A stretch of 18,657 nt of DNA from Flavobacteriales bacterium UBA4585 (GCA_949487015.1 CATAQZ010000009.1:1-18657); one strand, 5' to 3'. Positions 7,399-16,552 are shown, counted from the stretch's first letter. Notes: generated by a model not told the origin, from the letters alone. Translations and numbers: made by a program.

Positions 7399-7565
7399 TG
7401 TTAAGAAATTTCTTTGAAGGCTTAGGTGATTTGTTCCAAGCAACTTTTAAAATCTTGCCTCTGGCAGGTGATTATGTAAACCGTCTGTTTATGTTGATCA
7501 TTGCGGGTGGGTTAGTATACTGGATCATCCAAATGAGAAAGCATAAAGCCAACGGCGAAGCTTAA
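7398..7565 (+). CDS. small membrane protein, DUF6341-like
   Basis: A 55-residue ORF starting MLRNFFEGLG and ending MRKHKANGEA. It has an amphipathic N-terminus, one hydrophobic segment at about residues 31-46 (FMLIIAGGLVYWIIQM) and a positively charged tail, suggesting a single-span inner-membrane protein with a cytoplasmic C-terminus. It resembles the flavobacterial DUF6341 family, whose members are about 70 residues and begin with a similar Phe-rich stretch; the present copy is shorter. Support for it being real: ATG start, a good terminator 17 bases after the stop, and a position beside purD and the DUF6427-like gene. Function is unknown. Confidence 0.75.
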   Translation: MLRNFFEGLGDLFQATFKILPLAGDYVNRLFMLIIAGGLVYWIIQMRKHKANGEA

Positions 7566-7582
7566 TCACTAAGAAACGAATT

Positions 7583-7616
7583 AAAAAAAGCCCCGGCCAA
7601 CGCCGGGGCTTTTTTT
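7583..7616. terminator. bidirectional intrinsic terminator between the DUF6341-like gene and purD
   Basis: A 9-bp stem, AGCCCCGGC at 7589-7597 and GCCGGGGCT at 7602-7610, with a CAAC loop. It is preceded by a run of A and followed by a run of T, so it is usable in both directions for the convergent small gene and purD. Confidence 0.92.
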
Positions 7617-7666
7617 ATATACACTGCTTTCGCGGCCTGCGGCGCGTATGCAGATGAAGTTCTTAA

Positions 7667-8938
7667 TTAGAGGTCGAAACCTATGTCTTTTCGGTAATTC
7701 ATGCCTTCGTACGACACTTCTTTCAGGGCTGCATAACTTTTCGCTAATGCCTCATCCTTATCAGCGCCAAAGCTGGTAAAGGCCATGACACGACCGCCTG
7801 AAGTGGTGATTTGCTCGCCAGGATTCGTACCTGCATGGTACACAGTAGTGCCTTCGAACTCGCGAAGACCCGCAATGACTTTACCCTTTTCATAAGATCC
7901 CGGATATCCACCACTGACCGCCATAACCGTAGCTGCAGTCTGCGGATTTACCGCTACGTTAATTTCACCTAGCGTTCCGTTGTGCATGGCAACAAAGAGA
8001 TCAATGATGTCGGTTTCTAATCTAGGAATAACTACTTCCGTCTCCGGATCACCCATGCGAACATTGTATTCAATCACTTTAGGACCTTTCGTTGTATTGA
8101 TCAAACCAAAGAATACAAAACCCTGGTACGGTAAATTATCTTTCACTAAACCCTGAATAGTCGGCTCGATGATTTCACGAACCGTATGCTCGCGCAACGT
8201 TTCATCGAAAAACGGCACAGGACTTACTGCACCCATTCCACCGGTGTTTAATCCAGTATCGCCCTCGCCGATGCGCTTGTAATCTTTCGCTTCCGGCAAT
8301 AAGGCATATCCGCCCTTTCCATCGGTTAAGGCAAAAATGCTGAATTCTATACCCGCCAGGAATTCTTCAATGACCACTCGTGAAGAAGCATCGCCAAATT
8401 TGGCATCCACGAGCATGTTCTTTAACTCTTCCTTCGCTTCGTCAATATCTTCAATAATAAGCACGCCCTTACCTGCCGCAAGACCGTCCGCTTTCAATAC
8501 GTAAGGTGCCTCTAGAGTCTCGAGAAAAGCCTGCCCTTCAGCGAGCGTGTCTTTCGTGAATGTTTGGTAAGCTGCCGTTGGGATGTTATGACGCATCATG
8601 AATTCTTTCGCGAAGTCTTTTGAGCCCTCGAGCTCAGCAGCAGCCTGACGCGGTCCTACAACCACAAGATTTTCAAGCTCTGGGAACGATTTCAAACCGT
8701 CGTGCACACCGGCAACGAGTGGAGCCTCTGGACCGATGACCACTATATCTATAGCATGAGCCTTCACAAAAGCGGCCACCTCAGCGGCACTTTCAATATC
8801 CAACGAGACATTCTCTCCTAGTGCAGCCGTACCGCCATTGCCTGGGGCAATAAACAGTTTTTCGCACTTCGTGCTTTGAACGATTTTATGGGATAATGCG
8901 TGTTCACGGCCGCCTGAGCCTAATACCAATACATTCAT
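7667..8938 (-). CDS. purD: phosphoribosylamine--glycine ligase (GAR synthetase)
   Basis: A 423-residue ATP-grasp enzyme catalysing the second step of de novo purine synthesis, joining 5-phosphoribosylamine and glycine; cytosolic. Domain order is normal: the N-domain starts MNVLVLGSGGREHALSHKI, with APGNGGTAA (31-39) and VVIGPEAPLVAGVHDGL (66-82); the ATP-grasp part has VLKADGLAAGKGVLI (147-161), GGMGAVSPVP (233-242) and the metal-binding GPKVIEYNVRMGDPET (285-300); the C-domain follows. Length is typical. It is the last gene of the minus-strand run, 62 bases after the polyprenyl synthase stop, with its own -7 element, so it may be transcribed separately from the secA operon. It ends at a shared terminator. 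Confidence 0.96.
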   Translation of the reverse strand: MNVLVLGSGGREHALSHKIVQSTKCEKLFIAPGNGGTAALGENVSLDIESAAEVAAFVKAHAIDIVVIGPEAPLVAGVHDGLKSFPELENLVVVGPRQAAAELEGSKDFAKEFMMRHNIPTAAYQTFTKDTLAEGQAFLETLEAPYVLKADGLAAGKGVLIIEDIDEAKEELKNMLVDAKFGDASSRVVIEEFLAGIEFSIFALTDGKGGYALLPEAKDYKRIGEGDTGLNTGGMGAVSPVPFFDETLREHTVREIIEPTIQGLVKDNLPYQGFVFFGLINTTKGPKVIEYNVRMGDPETEVVIPRLETDIIDLFVAMHNGTLGEINVAVNPQTAATVMAVSGGYPGSYEKGKVIAGLREFEGTTVYHAGTNPGEQITTSGGRVMAFTSFGADKDEALAKSYAALKEVSYEGMNYRKDIGFDL

Positions 8939-8957
8939 GATGGGTGAGATTAGACGG

Positions 8958-8965
8958 CAAAAATA
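8958..8965 (-). promoter_or_regulatory. putative purD promoter, -7 element
   Basis: On the minus strand TATTTTTG matches the TAnnTTTG consensus, 19 bases upstream of the purD ATG. The -33 position has TTTC rather than TTTG. A start here would give a short untranslated leader. Confidence 0.5.
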
Positions 8966-9000
8966 ACCCGAAATAGTGGGTTGGGAAAGGTGTTCGTTAA

Positions 9001-9963
9001 TTAAGACTCACGAGAATAAAGCCACGCCGCAAACTCCTTTAAAGGAGCCGATTTTTCGGCTGGAACTTCTACTGAATCCAACGCCTCTAAACTTAATTGG
9101 TAGTAGTGATCAATTTGCTCTTTCGCATAGGTATCCACTCCCAAGATTTTATACAATTCCTGAAAACTGTGTACCTTTTCTTCGCTAGGCTCCATCGCTG
9201 CATACGCGCCGAAGTCGATATTTTGAACCGCTGCACGACGCTGCGCTTCAATCCATAGTAAGGTTTTCTTGTTGCTAAGAATATCTCCGCCCACCTGCTT
9301 CCCAAACTTCTCAGGATCGCCATAGACATCGAGGTAGTCGTCTTTGATTTGAAACGAAGTCCCTAATAAGAGGGCAAACTGGTATAAGGCGTCTGAATCT
9401 TTTTTTGATCCGCCACCGACTAGAGCACCGACCTTCATAGCACAACCGAGCAAGACGGAAGTTTTGAATTGGATCATCTGGATGTAGGTTGCCGCAGCCA
9501 CTTCATCCATAGATTCAAAGTCCATATCCATTTGTTGTCCTTCACAAACCTCTAGTGCGGTCTGTGAGAATGTTTGGAGCACCTCAGGCAATACCGCTGG
9601 TGCGCATTGCGCGAGGTATTGATAGGCTTTGACCAACATGCCATCACCAGAGAGTATACCTACATTATCGTCCCATTTTTTGTGAACTGTAGTTTTACCT
9701 CGGCGCAAAGGTGCCGCATCCATAATATCATCATGAATGAGCGAGAAATTATGGAAGAGTTCTATCGCCATGGCTTGAGGCATGGCTTTCGATGGATCGC
9801 CGTAGATACCGGCACCCATTAAACTTAAAATGGGTCGCAGACGCTTACCACCCAGCTGCATGATGTAATGCATGGGGTCGTACAACTTTGATGGTGATGT
9901 GCCTAAGTTTAATTGGTCTACTTCGGCTTGAAAAAGGTCTTGTAAGGCGGTAAGGTGTTTCAT
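9001..9963 (-). CDS. polyprenyl (probably geranylgeranyl) diphosphate synthase
   Basis: A 320-residue trans-isoprenyl diphosphate synthase that elongates allylic diphosphates with IPP in the cytosol. Features: GGKRLRP (38-44), first Asp-rich motif DDIMD at 78-82 followed by LRRGK, GQQMDMDFE (142-150), FKTSVLLG (166-173), and second Asp-rich motif DDYLD at 208-212 followed by GGDILSNKKT (225-234). The first motif lacks the two-residue insertion of bacterial FPP synthases, and an aromatic residue (Phe73) sits five positions before it. In archaeal-type enzymes that arrangement limits the product to about C20, so a geranylgeranyl product for carotenoids or other prenyl lipids is plausible; chain length remains inference. 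The ATG is one base after the rmlA stop, implying coupling. Confidence 0.88.
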   Translation of the reverse strand: MKHLTALQDLFQAEVDQLNLGTSPSKLYDPMHYIMQLGGKRLRPILSLMGAGIYGDPSKAMPQAMAIELFHNFSLIHDDIMDAAPLRRGKTTVHKKWDDNVGILSGDGMLVKAYQYLAQCAPAVLPEVLQTFSQTALEVCEGQQMDMDFESMDEVAAATYIQMIQFKTSVLLGCAMKVGALVGGGSKKDSDALYQFALLLGTSFQIKDDYLDVYGDPEKFGKQVGGDILSNKKTLLWIEAQRRAAVQNIDFGAYAAMEPSEEKVHSFQELYKILGVDTYAKEQIDHYYQLSLEALDSVEVPAEKSAPLKEFAAWLYSRES

Positions 9964-9964
9964 G

Positions 9965-10825
9965 TTATTTGAGCAATTTCAGTAAGTACTTTCCGTACCC
10001 ACTTTTAACGAGCGGTTGTGCCAATTGTTCAAGCTGCGCCGCATCAATAAACCCTTGCTCGTAGGCGATTTCTTCAATACATCCTACCTTCAAACCCTGG
10101 CGCTCTTCGATCACTTCCACAAACTGTCCAGCCTGTTGAAGACTAGCAAAAGTTCCGGTATCTAACCACGCCGTTCCGCGGTCAAGCACCCCCACTTCCA
10201 GTTCACCCCATTCTAGGTAACGCTTGTTCACATCTGTAATTTCCAATTCGCCGCGTGGGCTTGGCTTCAAATTCTTAGCAATCTCTACCACTCTATTGTC
10301 GTAGAAATACAAACCAGGAACTGCATAATCACTTTTTGGTTGCTCCGGTTTTTCTTCAATGGAAAGGGCTTTCATATTCCCATCAAATTCCACTACACCG
10401 TAACGCTCAGGATCGCTTACGCGGTAAGCGAACACCATACCTCCGGAAGGATCTTTACTTTGTTGCAAGACCTGCGCCATGGAAGAACCGTAAAAAATGT
10501 TATCGCCTAGAATAAGTGCAACGCTATCGTCTCCGATAAACTTTTCACCCAAGATGAATGCTTGGGCAAGACCTTCGGGCCGCTCTTGAACGGTGTATTC
10601 AAACACGCAGCCTAAACTGGATCCGTCACCCAAAAGCTTCTTAAACAACGGCGCATCGTGCGGCGTAGTAATGATCAGAATCTCGCGAATGCCCGCCTGC
10701 ATCAACGTACTGAGCGGGTAATAAATCATAGGCTTGTCGTAGACCGGCATCAACTGTTTGCTCACCGCAAGGGTCAGTGGATGGAGTCGTGTACCGGAGC
10801 CTCCGGCGAGTAGTATTCCTTTCAT
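9965..10825 (-). CDS. rmlA: glucose-1-phosphate thymidylyltransferase
   Basis: A 286-residue nucleotidyltransferase making dTDP-glucose from dTTP and glucose-1-phosphate, the first step to dTDP-rhamnose and other deoxysugars. Motifs: the nucleotide loop LLAGGSGTRLHPLT (5-18), SKQLMPVYDKPMIYYPLS (22-39) with Lys23, QERPEGLAQAF (80-90), the metal-binding LGDNIFYG (106-113, Asp108) and IEEKP (156-160); PSPRGELEITDVNKRYL is also typical. Length is normal. No rmlB, C or D gene is in the window, so this is an isolated copy placed between an RND exporter (5-base gap) and the polyprenyl synthase (1-base gap). It may supply a surface-polysaccharide pathway encoded elsewhere, or be a second copy. Confidence 0.93.
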   Translation of the reverse strand: MKGILLAGGSGTRLHPLTLAVSKQLMPVYDKPMIYYPLSTLMQAGIREILIITTPHDAPLFKKLLGDGSSLGCVFEYTVQERPEGLAQAFILGEKFIGDDSVALILGDNIFYGSSMAQVLQQSKDPSGGMVFAYRVSDPERYGVVEFDGNMKALSIEEKPEQPKSDYAVPGLYFYDNRVVEIAKNLKPSPRGELEITDVNKRYLEWGELEVGVLDRGTAWLDTGTFASLQQAGQFVEVIEERQGLKVGCIEEIAYEQGFIDAAQLEQLAQPLVKSGYGKYLLKLLK

Positions 10826-10830
10826 AGTGC

Positions 10831-13194
10831 TTATTCTTCGTCTTCGGTTCCTACCTCAGAATCATAAATATCGAGAATGTTTTCGCTTAAATCTTTCTTC
10901 GTGACCCATTTTTCCATGGACATTAAGAAGGAAGGAAGGACTAATAGGTTACTCAGCATGGCGACAAACAGGGTAATGGCAGTCAATAGCCCTAAACTTT
11001 GGTTGCCCGCAAAACTTGAAGTCATAAAGACAGAGAAACCACAAAACAAAACCACTGAGGTATAGAACATGCTGAGGCCCGTCTCAAGAATGGAGCTCTT
11101 TACCGCCCATTTGATATTCCAACCGTTTGCTTTCAACTCCTGTCTATATTTCGCAAGAAAATGCAAGCTGTCGTCCACAGAAATACCAAAGGCAATACTG
11201 AATACTAGTATGGTTGAAGGCTTCAATGGAATCCCAGCGTACCCCATAATCCCTGCTGTGATGAGCATGGGTATTAGGTTGGGAATGAGTGAAATCAGAA
11301 CCATGCGTGCGCTCATGAACAACAATGCCATAATTATAGATATGGCAATGATTGCAAGCAATAAGGAGAGTATTAAATTGTTAATGAGATAGCTCGTGGA
11401 ACGAATGAATTTAATCGAGGCTCCTGTGATACTGACTTGATAATTATCGCCCGGAAATATTTGAGCTACGAGTCGCTTCACTTTATCCGTCAAGACACGC
11501 ATTTCTGGTGTAGTAAGGTCAGCCATTTGCACGGAGATGCGCGCTTTACGGCCGTCAGCGGTCGCCATAGAATTTGCCAATCCCGATTCGTCCTTCATGC
11601 CACGTGGCAAATACGTAAGCAACCACTGCTGCTCTGAGCGTGATGGCAGTTCGTACAGATCCGGATTACCAAACATGACACCCTGCTTTGCAAATTTCAC
11701 AAAGTCAACAATACTACCAGATCGACTCAACTCTGGCATGGCATTTAAACTGTCTTGCAACTGTTCAATACGACGGAGCGTACTGAGTCGTTCTACCCCA
11801 CCCTCGCGCTTGGTATCTATAATAATGTCCAGTGGCACGACTCCTCCTACAGCGTGCTCGAAATATTTGACATCCTTGTAGATTTGCTTGTTTTTATTAA
11901 AATCTGCGGTGAGGTTGCCGGCAGTTTGAATCAGCGTAACGCCATAAATAGCTGCAATTACTGCAACACCGGTTATCCCATAAACCCATTTACGCTTGTT
12001 TTCAACTGCATCGTCAAGAAAGTCCAAAAACGAAATAAGCCAAGCAACATCAAAATGGTTAAGATGACGCTCTTTCGGAGGACTTACATAACTGTAAATG
12101 ATGGGAACCAGAACCAGCGATAAAATAAAAACGGCGAGAATACTAAGCGAACTGACTACGCCAAAATGGACTAAGTTTTCACTACTTGTAAGAATGAATG
12201 CGGCAAAACCTAATGCCGTCGTCGTATTTGTAATTAATGCGATATACCCCACCTTGCTTACAACACGTTGAATGGCCTTGATTTGTTGGCCATGCTTTTT
12301 GTATTCCTGATGGTATTTATTGATGAGGTAAATACAATTTGGAACGCCGATAACGATAATCAACGGTGCAATTAGAGAAGAGAGTAGCGTCAATCCATAA
12401 CCGAAAAGCCCCATAATTCCATAAGCCCAAATAGCGCCCAATGCCACAATCATTATCGAAATAGCCGTCGCCCGGAAGCTCTTTAAGAAAAGGTAGAAAA
12501 TGATAACGGTTACCAGCAATGTTAGTCCCACAGTGCGGTAGATTTCCTTTTCTAAAGCGTTAGAATTTGCGATTCGAATCCATGGCAATCCAGACATGTG
12601 AAGGTCCCTTCCTGAATTTGCCTCCCATGCTAGAATGATGGCTTTTGCATTTTCAATGACAGGAACAATTTCTTTATTGTACAATCGATTTTCATCAATG
12701 CGCAAAACGGCCATGTACGTATCACCTTGATATAAAATACCCTTATAGAACGGCCAGCTTTTCACACGAGCTTCTAGCGCAATTTCTTCTTCGCCGTTCT
12801 CAGGTAAAAATTGAAACAACGTATCTGGAGCCAATTTTTCGGTGACGCTGTCAACGTATAATCCATACGCTTCAGTCAAACTTTGTACATGCTCTACGCC
12901 ATCTACTGCCTTTAAATCTGACATTAATTCGAGCCATTGCTCGAGGTGCTCGCGCTGAAAGAAATCCGCATCTTCCATAGCAATAACGACGGTGTTCGAC
13001 ACTTGTCCGAATTCCTCTACTAATTGGTCATATTCTATGGAGACTGAGTCTGTATCCGGCATCAATTTCGCGAATTCATAGGTCATCGCGACAGAAGTAC
13101 CCTGGTATGCCATAAAAGCAGTAGCCAAACCCACGGTAACTAACCATGCCAACCTGTTGCGAAGAAGAATACGCGTCAGTACCGTCCAGAACAT
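10831..13194 (-). CDS. RND/MMPL superfamily exporter (Patched-like transporter)
   Basis: A 787-residue inner-membrane protein with the duplicated RND plan: transmembrane (TM) 1 near 11-30, a large periplasmic domain to about 220, five helices from about 221 to 369, a cytoplasmic linker, TM7 near 402-421, a second periplasmic domain to about 603, and five helices to about 760. The C-tail is acidic (ends VGTEDEE). In the second half, FGISVDDSLHFLAKYR places Asp674/Asp675 in the helix that carries the proton-relay acids of RND pumps; the matching first-half site reads IGVPNCIYLINKYH and lacks them. It is shorter than the roughly 1040-residue AcrB type and resembles two-repeat predicted exporters for lipids or hydrophobic molecules. 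No membrane-fusion or TolC partner is nearby. I chose the ATG at 13192-13194, four bases after secA, over the adjacent TTG. Confidence 0.85.
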   Translation of the reverse strand: MFWTVLTRILLRNRLAWLVTVGLATAFMAYQGTSVAMTYEFAKLMPDTDSVSIEYDQLVEEFGQVSNTVVIAMEDADFFQREHLEQWLELMSDLKAVDGVEHVQSLTEAYGLYVDSVTEKLAPDTLFQFLPENGEEEIALEARVKSWPFYKGILYQGDTYMAVLRIDENRLYNKEIVPVIENAKAIILAWEANSGRDLHMSGLPWIRIANSNALEKEIYRTVGLTLLVTVIIFYLFLKSFRATAISIMIVALGAIWAYGIMGLFGYGLTLLSSLIAPLIIVIGVPNCIYLINKYHQEYKKHGQQIKAIQRVVSKVGYIALITNTTTALGFAAFILTSSENLVHFGVVSSLSILAVFILSLVLVPIIYSYVSPPKERHLNHFDVAWLISFLDFLDDAVENKRKWVYGITGVAVIAAIYGVTLIQTAGNLTADFNKNKQIYKDVKYFEHAVGGVVPLDIIIDTKREGGVERLSTLRRIEQLQDSLNAMPELSRSGSIVDFVKFAKQGVMFGNPDLYELPSRSEQQWLLTYLPRGMKDESGLANSMATADGRKARISVQMADLTTPEMRVLTDKVKRLVAQIFPGDNYQVSITGASIKFIRSTSYLINNLILSLLLAIIAISIIMALLFMSARMVLISLIPNLIPMLITAGIMGYAGIPLKPSTILVFSIAFGISVDDSLHFLAKYRQELKANGWNIKWAVKSSILETGLSMFYTSVVLFCGFSVFMTSSFAGNQSLGLLTAITLFVAMLSNLLVLPSFLMSMEKWVTKKDLSENILDIYDSEVGTEDEE

Positions 13195-13198
13195 CAAA

Positions 13199-16100
13199 TT
13201 ACTCTTTTATAACCCAGCCCTGTTGTAGCAGCGGTTCGGCCTTTTTATATTTCACATTGCGCTCTTCACCCGATTGCATATTCACAATGGTTACAGCATC
13301 GTTTCGTCCGTAGGTTTTACCCGTGTTCACTACCGGTGATGGCTTTGGTCGCGGCTGTTGTGGCGTTCTGCCTGACGGCGTTGAAGGTCCATCGGCTCCA
13401 GGGTGACTCTCTTGAAGCTTTGGTTGTTTGGGTTGTGAAGCCGGAGCTTGACGCACACTGCTAGGGTCATTAGCCGGGAGATCGCCTCGGAATAAGAAGC
13501 TTACGATTTCCTGATTCACACGAGAAACAAGCGACTTAAACAATTCGAAAGATTCAAATTTGTATATCAATAGCGGATCTTTCTGCTCGTACACAGCGCC
13601 TTGTACACTTTGACGTAAATCATCCATGGCACGCAAATGCTCTTTCCATTGGTCATCAATAATGGCAATAGAAATGCCTTTTTCAATGTCCGATATGAGC
13701 GATTGACCAGAAGAATTCATCACCTCTTCAAGGACCGAGGTCACCTGCAAAGCTTTGTTCCCGTCCGTAATAGGTACGAGAATTTTGTCAAAATTATTCT
13801 TAGGGTCTTCTACGACCTGCTTAAATACTGGTAATGCAGCCGTAGCTATTCGATTCCCTTTCTCGCGATAGAAGGTAGTTGCTTGACTGAACAATTCATT
13901 TGCTAAATCATCAATGGCGCCTGTATTGAATGCCTCAGTATCTAGATTAGGTTCAAAAGCAAAAGTTCTAAAGAAGTCTAATTTAAATCCTTCAAAATCT
14001 TTTGCCGGCTGGTACCCTTCTACTAGATCCGCCAAAGTATCGTACATCATATTGGCGATATCCACCTTGATACGCTGACCGCTCAAAGCATTCGCACGAC
14101 GTTTGTAAATAACAGTACGCTGACTGTTCATTACATCATCATATTCTAGTAAGCGTTTACGTGTTCCGAAGTTGTTCTCTTCGACTTTCTTCTGTGCACG
14201 TTCTATGGATTTACTGACCATACTGTGCTGGATCACCTCTCCTTCCTCAAGGCCTAAACGATCCATAAGACCCGCAATGCGCTCAGAGTTAAATAAGCGC
14301 ATGAGTTTGTCTTCAAGCGAGACGAAGAATTGAGAAGAACCCACATCACCTTGACGTCCGGCACGTCCGCGTAACTGGCGGTCTACACGGCGGCTGTCGT
14401 GACGTTCGGTACCAATAATCGCTAGACCACCTGCTGCCTTTGCTTCATCACTTAGTTTGATATCCGTACCACGACCCGCCATGTTCGTTGCAATGGTTAC
14501 CATGCCAGGCTTCCCTGCTTCAGCTACTACCTCCGCTTCTTTCTGGTGCATCTTAGCGTTTAAGACTTGATGCGGTACTTTACGAATCTTCAGTGCACGA
14601 CTCAAGAGTTCGGAGATTTCTACGGATGTAGTACCGACCAATATAGGACGTCCGGCATCGCGCAGCGATGCAATCTCTTCAATTACTGCGTTGTATTTCT
14701 CCCGATTGGTTTTGAAAACCATATCGTCACGGTCATCACGTGCAATAGGGCGGTTAGTTGGAATCACTACTACTTCTAGTTCATAGATCTCCCAGAATTC
14801 ACCGGCTTCCGTTTCTGCTGTACCCGTCATCCCGGCAAGCTTATGGTACATTCGGAAGTAGTTTTGTAATGTTATGGTCGCATAGGTCTGTGTCGCGGCC
14901 TCGATTTTTACATTTTCTTTTGCTTCAATAGCCTGATGGAGGCCGTCAGAATAACGACGACCTTCCATGATACGTCCCGTCTGTTCATCGACAATTTTCA
15001 CCTTGTTGTCCATGATCACGTACTCCGTGTCCTTTTCAAATAAAGCGTAGGCTTTGAGTAGCTGGTTTACCGTATGAATACGCTCAGATTTCACTCCATA
15101 ATCGCGCATGATCACATCTTTTTTCGCCGCCTTTTCCTCTGCGCTAAAACCTGCATCTTCTAATGCACTGAGCTCCGCGGTGATATCGGGCATCACGAAA
15201 AAGTCTTTTGCGGTATTCTTCGAGATGAGATCGACGCCTTTACCACTCAGATCAATTTGATTGTTTTTCTCCTCAATGGTGAAATACATTTCCTCATCGA
15301 TGAGTTTCATTTTCTTGCCTTGCTCTTGCATGTAATTCGCCTCCGTCTTTTGGAGCAGCGACTTCATACCGTCTTGGGACAAGAATTTAATCAACGGCTT
15401 CGATTTTGGGAGACCGCGGTAAGCCCGCAATAATTTCACGCCACCCTCTTCTGTATCGCCTTCACTGATCAATTTTTTTGCCTCGGTCAATTCTTTCTGA
15501 ACCAATGCCTTTTGAGCGGTCATCAGTGCATCAACATATGATTTCAACTCATTAAACTGGTGCTGATCCCCCTTAGGCGTTGGGCCGGAAATAATAAGCG
15601 GTGTTCGTGCATCGTCAATCAAGACACTATCCACCTCATCTACAATCGCAAAGTGGTGGCCGCGCGTCTGAACGCGATCTTCTTGACGACGCGCCATGTT
15701 ATCGCGCAAATAGTCGAAACCAAACTCATTATTTGTACCGTATGTGATATCGCTGTAATACGCCGCACGACGTTCTTCAGAATTCGAAGGGTGTTTGTCA
15801 ATACAATCGATGGTCAACCCGTGGAAATTAAATACCGGCGCCATCCATTCGCTATCGCGTTTCGCTAGGTAGTCGTTTACCGTAACTACGTGTACCCCAC
15901 GCGCCGGAAGTGCATTCAAATAAACCGGTAAAGTCGCTACTAAAGTTTTTCCTTCACCAGTAGCCATCTCCGCAATCTTTCCTTGATGCAAGACCGTTCC
16001 ACCAATCAACTGCACATCATAGTGTACCATGTTCCAGGTAATTTCTCCACCAGCAGCCTTCCACGAATTTGAATAAATTACTTCATCCCCGTCTAGGGTA

Positions 16101-16528
16101 ATATGAGCGTGTTTTTTTGCCAATTCACGGTCCAATGCTGTCGCAGTGGCACGAACATCACCCGCATTAAAACGTCGAGCCGTTTCGCGCATCACACCAA
16201 ATGCCTCGGGGTGTATAGAACTTAATACACCTTCGATCAGTTCAAGCTCCTGTGCATCTAATGTTTCTATTTGCTCATACAACGGTTCGCGCGCGTCGTA
16301 ATCCGGTGTAGCGTCAATCTGTGCATAAAGTGCATCTTTTGAGGCTTTTGTTTCCGCCGTCGCTTCAGCGATGCTCGCTTTGAACGCTACCGTGCGTGCG
16401 CGCAACTGGTCGTTGCTCATGGCCTTGAGTGCGGCTTCGAAGGCATTTACAGATTCTACGTAAGGCTGTAATTTTTTAAGATCGCGGTCACTTTTGGATC
16501 CCACGAGTTTGGATATGAGTTTCAGCAT
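13199..16528 (-). CDS. secA: preprotein translocase ATPase SecA
   Basis: The 1109-residue motor that drives unfolded preproteins through SecYEG. Motifs: Walker A MATGEGKT (188-195), VTVNDYLAKRDSEWM (215-229), YGTNNEFGFDYLRDN (263-277), DEVDSVLIDDARTP (297-310; the usual IDEARTP has Glu where this has Asp), then TNMAGRGTDIKL, GTERHDSRRVDRQLRGRAGRQGD and LLEYDDVMN in the second motor and scaffold domains. It is about 200 residues longer than E. coli SecA because of insertions near 56-100, 118-168 and 325-420. The C-tail is a Pro/Gln-rich linker ending QSGEERNVKYKKAEPLLQQG, with no Cys-rich SecB-binding zinc finger. It is the first gene of the minus-strand operon and is preceded by a -7 promoter element. 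Confidence 0.97.
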   Translation of the reverse strand: MLKLISKLVGSKSDRDLKKLQPYVESVNAFEAALKAMSNDQLRARTVAFKASIAEATAETKASKDALYAQIDATPDYDAREPLYEQIETLDAQELELIEGVLSSIHPEAFGVMRETARRFNAGDVRATATALDRELAKKHAHITLDGDEVIYSNSWKAAGGEITWNMVHYDVQLIGGTVLHQGKIAEMATGEGKTLVATLPVYLNALPARGVHVVTVNDYLAKRDSEWMAPVFNFHGLTIDCIDKHPSNSEERRAAYYSDITYGTNNEFGFDYLRDNMARRQEDRVQTRGHHFAIVDEVDSVLIDDARTPLIISGPTPKGDQHQFNELKSYVDALMTAQKALVQKELTEAKKLISEGDTEEGGVKLLRAYRGLPKSKPLIKFLSQDGMKSLLQKTEANYMQEQGKKMKLIDEEMYFTIEEKNNQIDLSGKGVDLISKNTAKDFFVMPDITAELSALEDAGFSAEEKAAKKDVIMRDYGVKSERIHTVNQLLKAYALFEKDTEYVIMDNKVKIVDEQTGRIMEGRRYSDGLHQAIEAKENVKIEAATQTYATITLQNYFRMYHKLAGMTGTAETEAGEFWEIYELEVVVIPTNRPIARDDRDDMVFKTNREKYNAVIEEIASLRDAGRPILVGTTSVEISELLSRALKIRKVPHQVLNAKMHQKEAEVVAEAGKPGMVTIATNMAGRGTDIKLSDEAKAAGGLAIIGTERHDSRRVDRQLRGRAGRQGDVGSSQFFVSLEDKLMRLFNSERIAGLMDRLGLEEGEVIQHSMVSKSIERAQKKVEENNFGTRKRLLEYDDVMNSQRTVIYKRRANALSGQRIKVDIANMMYDTLADLVEGYQPAKDFEGFKLDFFRTFAFEPNLDTEAFNTGAIDDLANELFSQATTFYREKGNRIATAALPVFKQVVEDPKNNFDKILVPITDGNKALQVTSVLEEVMNSSGQSLISDIEKGISIAIIDDQWKEHLRAMDDLRQSVQGAVYEQKDPLLIYKFESFELFKSLVSRVNQEIVSFLFRGDLPANDPSSVRQAPASQPKQPKLQESHPGADGPSTPSGRTPQQPRPKPSPVVNTGKTYGRNDAVTIVNMQSGEERNVKYKKAEPLLQQGWVIKE

Positions 16529-16552
16529 GAGGCTGTCAGATTCTTATAAATA

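Noticed and set aside
11755..12123. Plus-strand ORFs antisense to the RND gene
   Set aside because: Composition mirrors the transmembrane-coding strand; no family-like motif.
13195..13197. TTG start of the RND gene one codon upstream
   Set aside because: An ATG follows directly and has the same spacing to secA; TTG is less likely.
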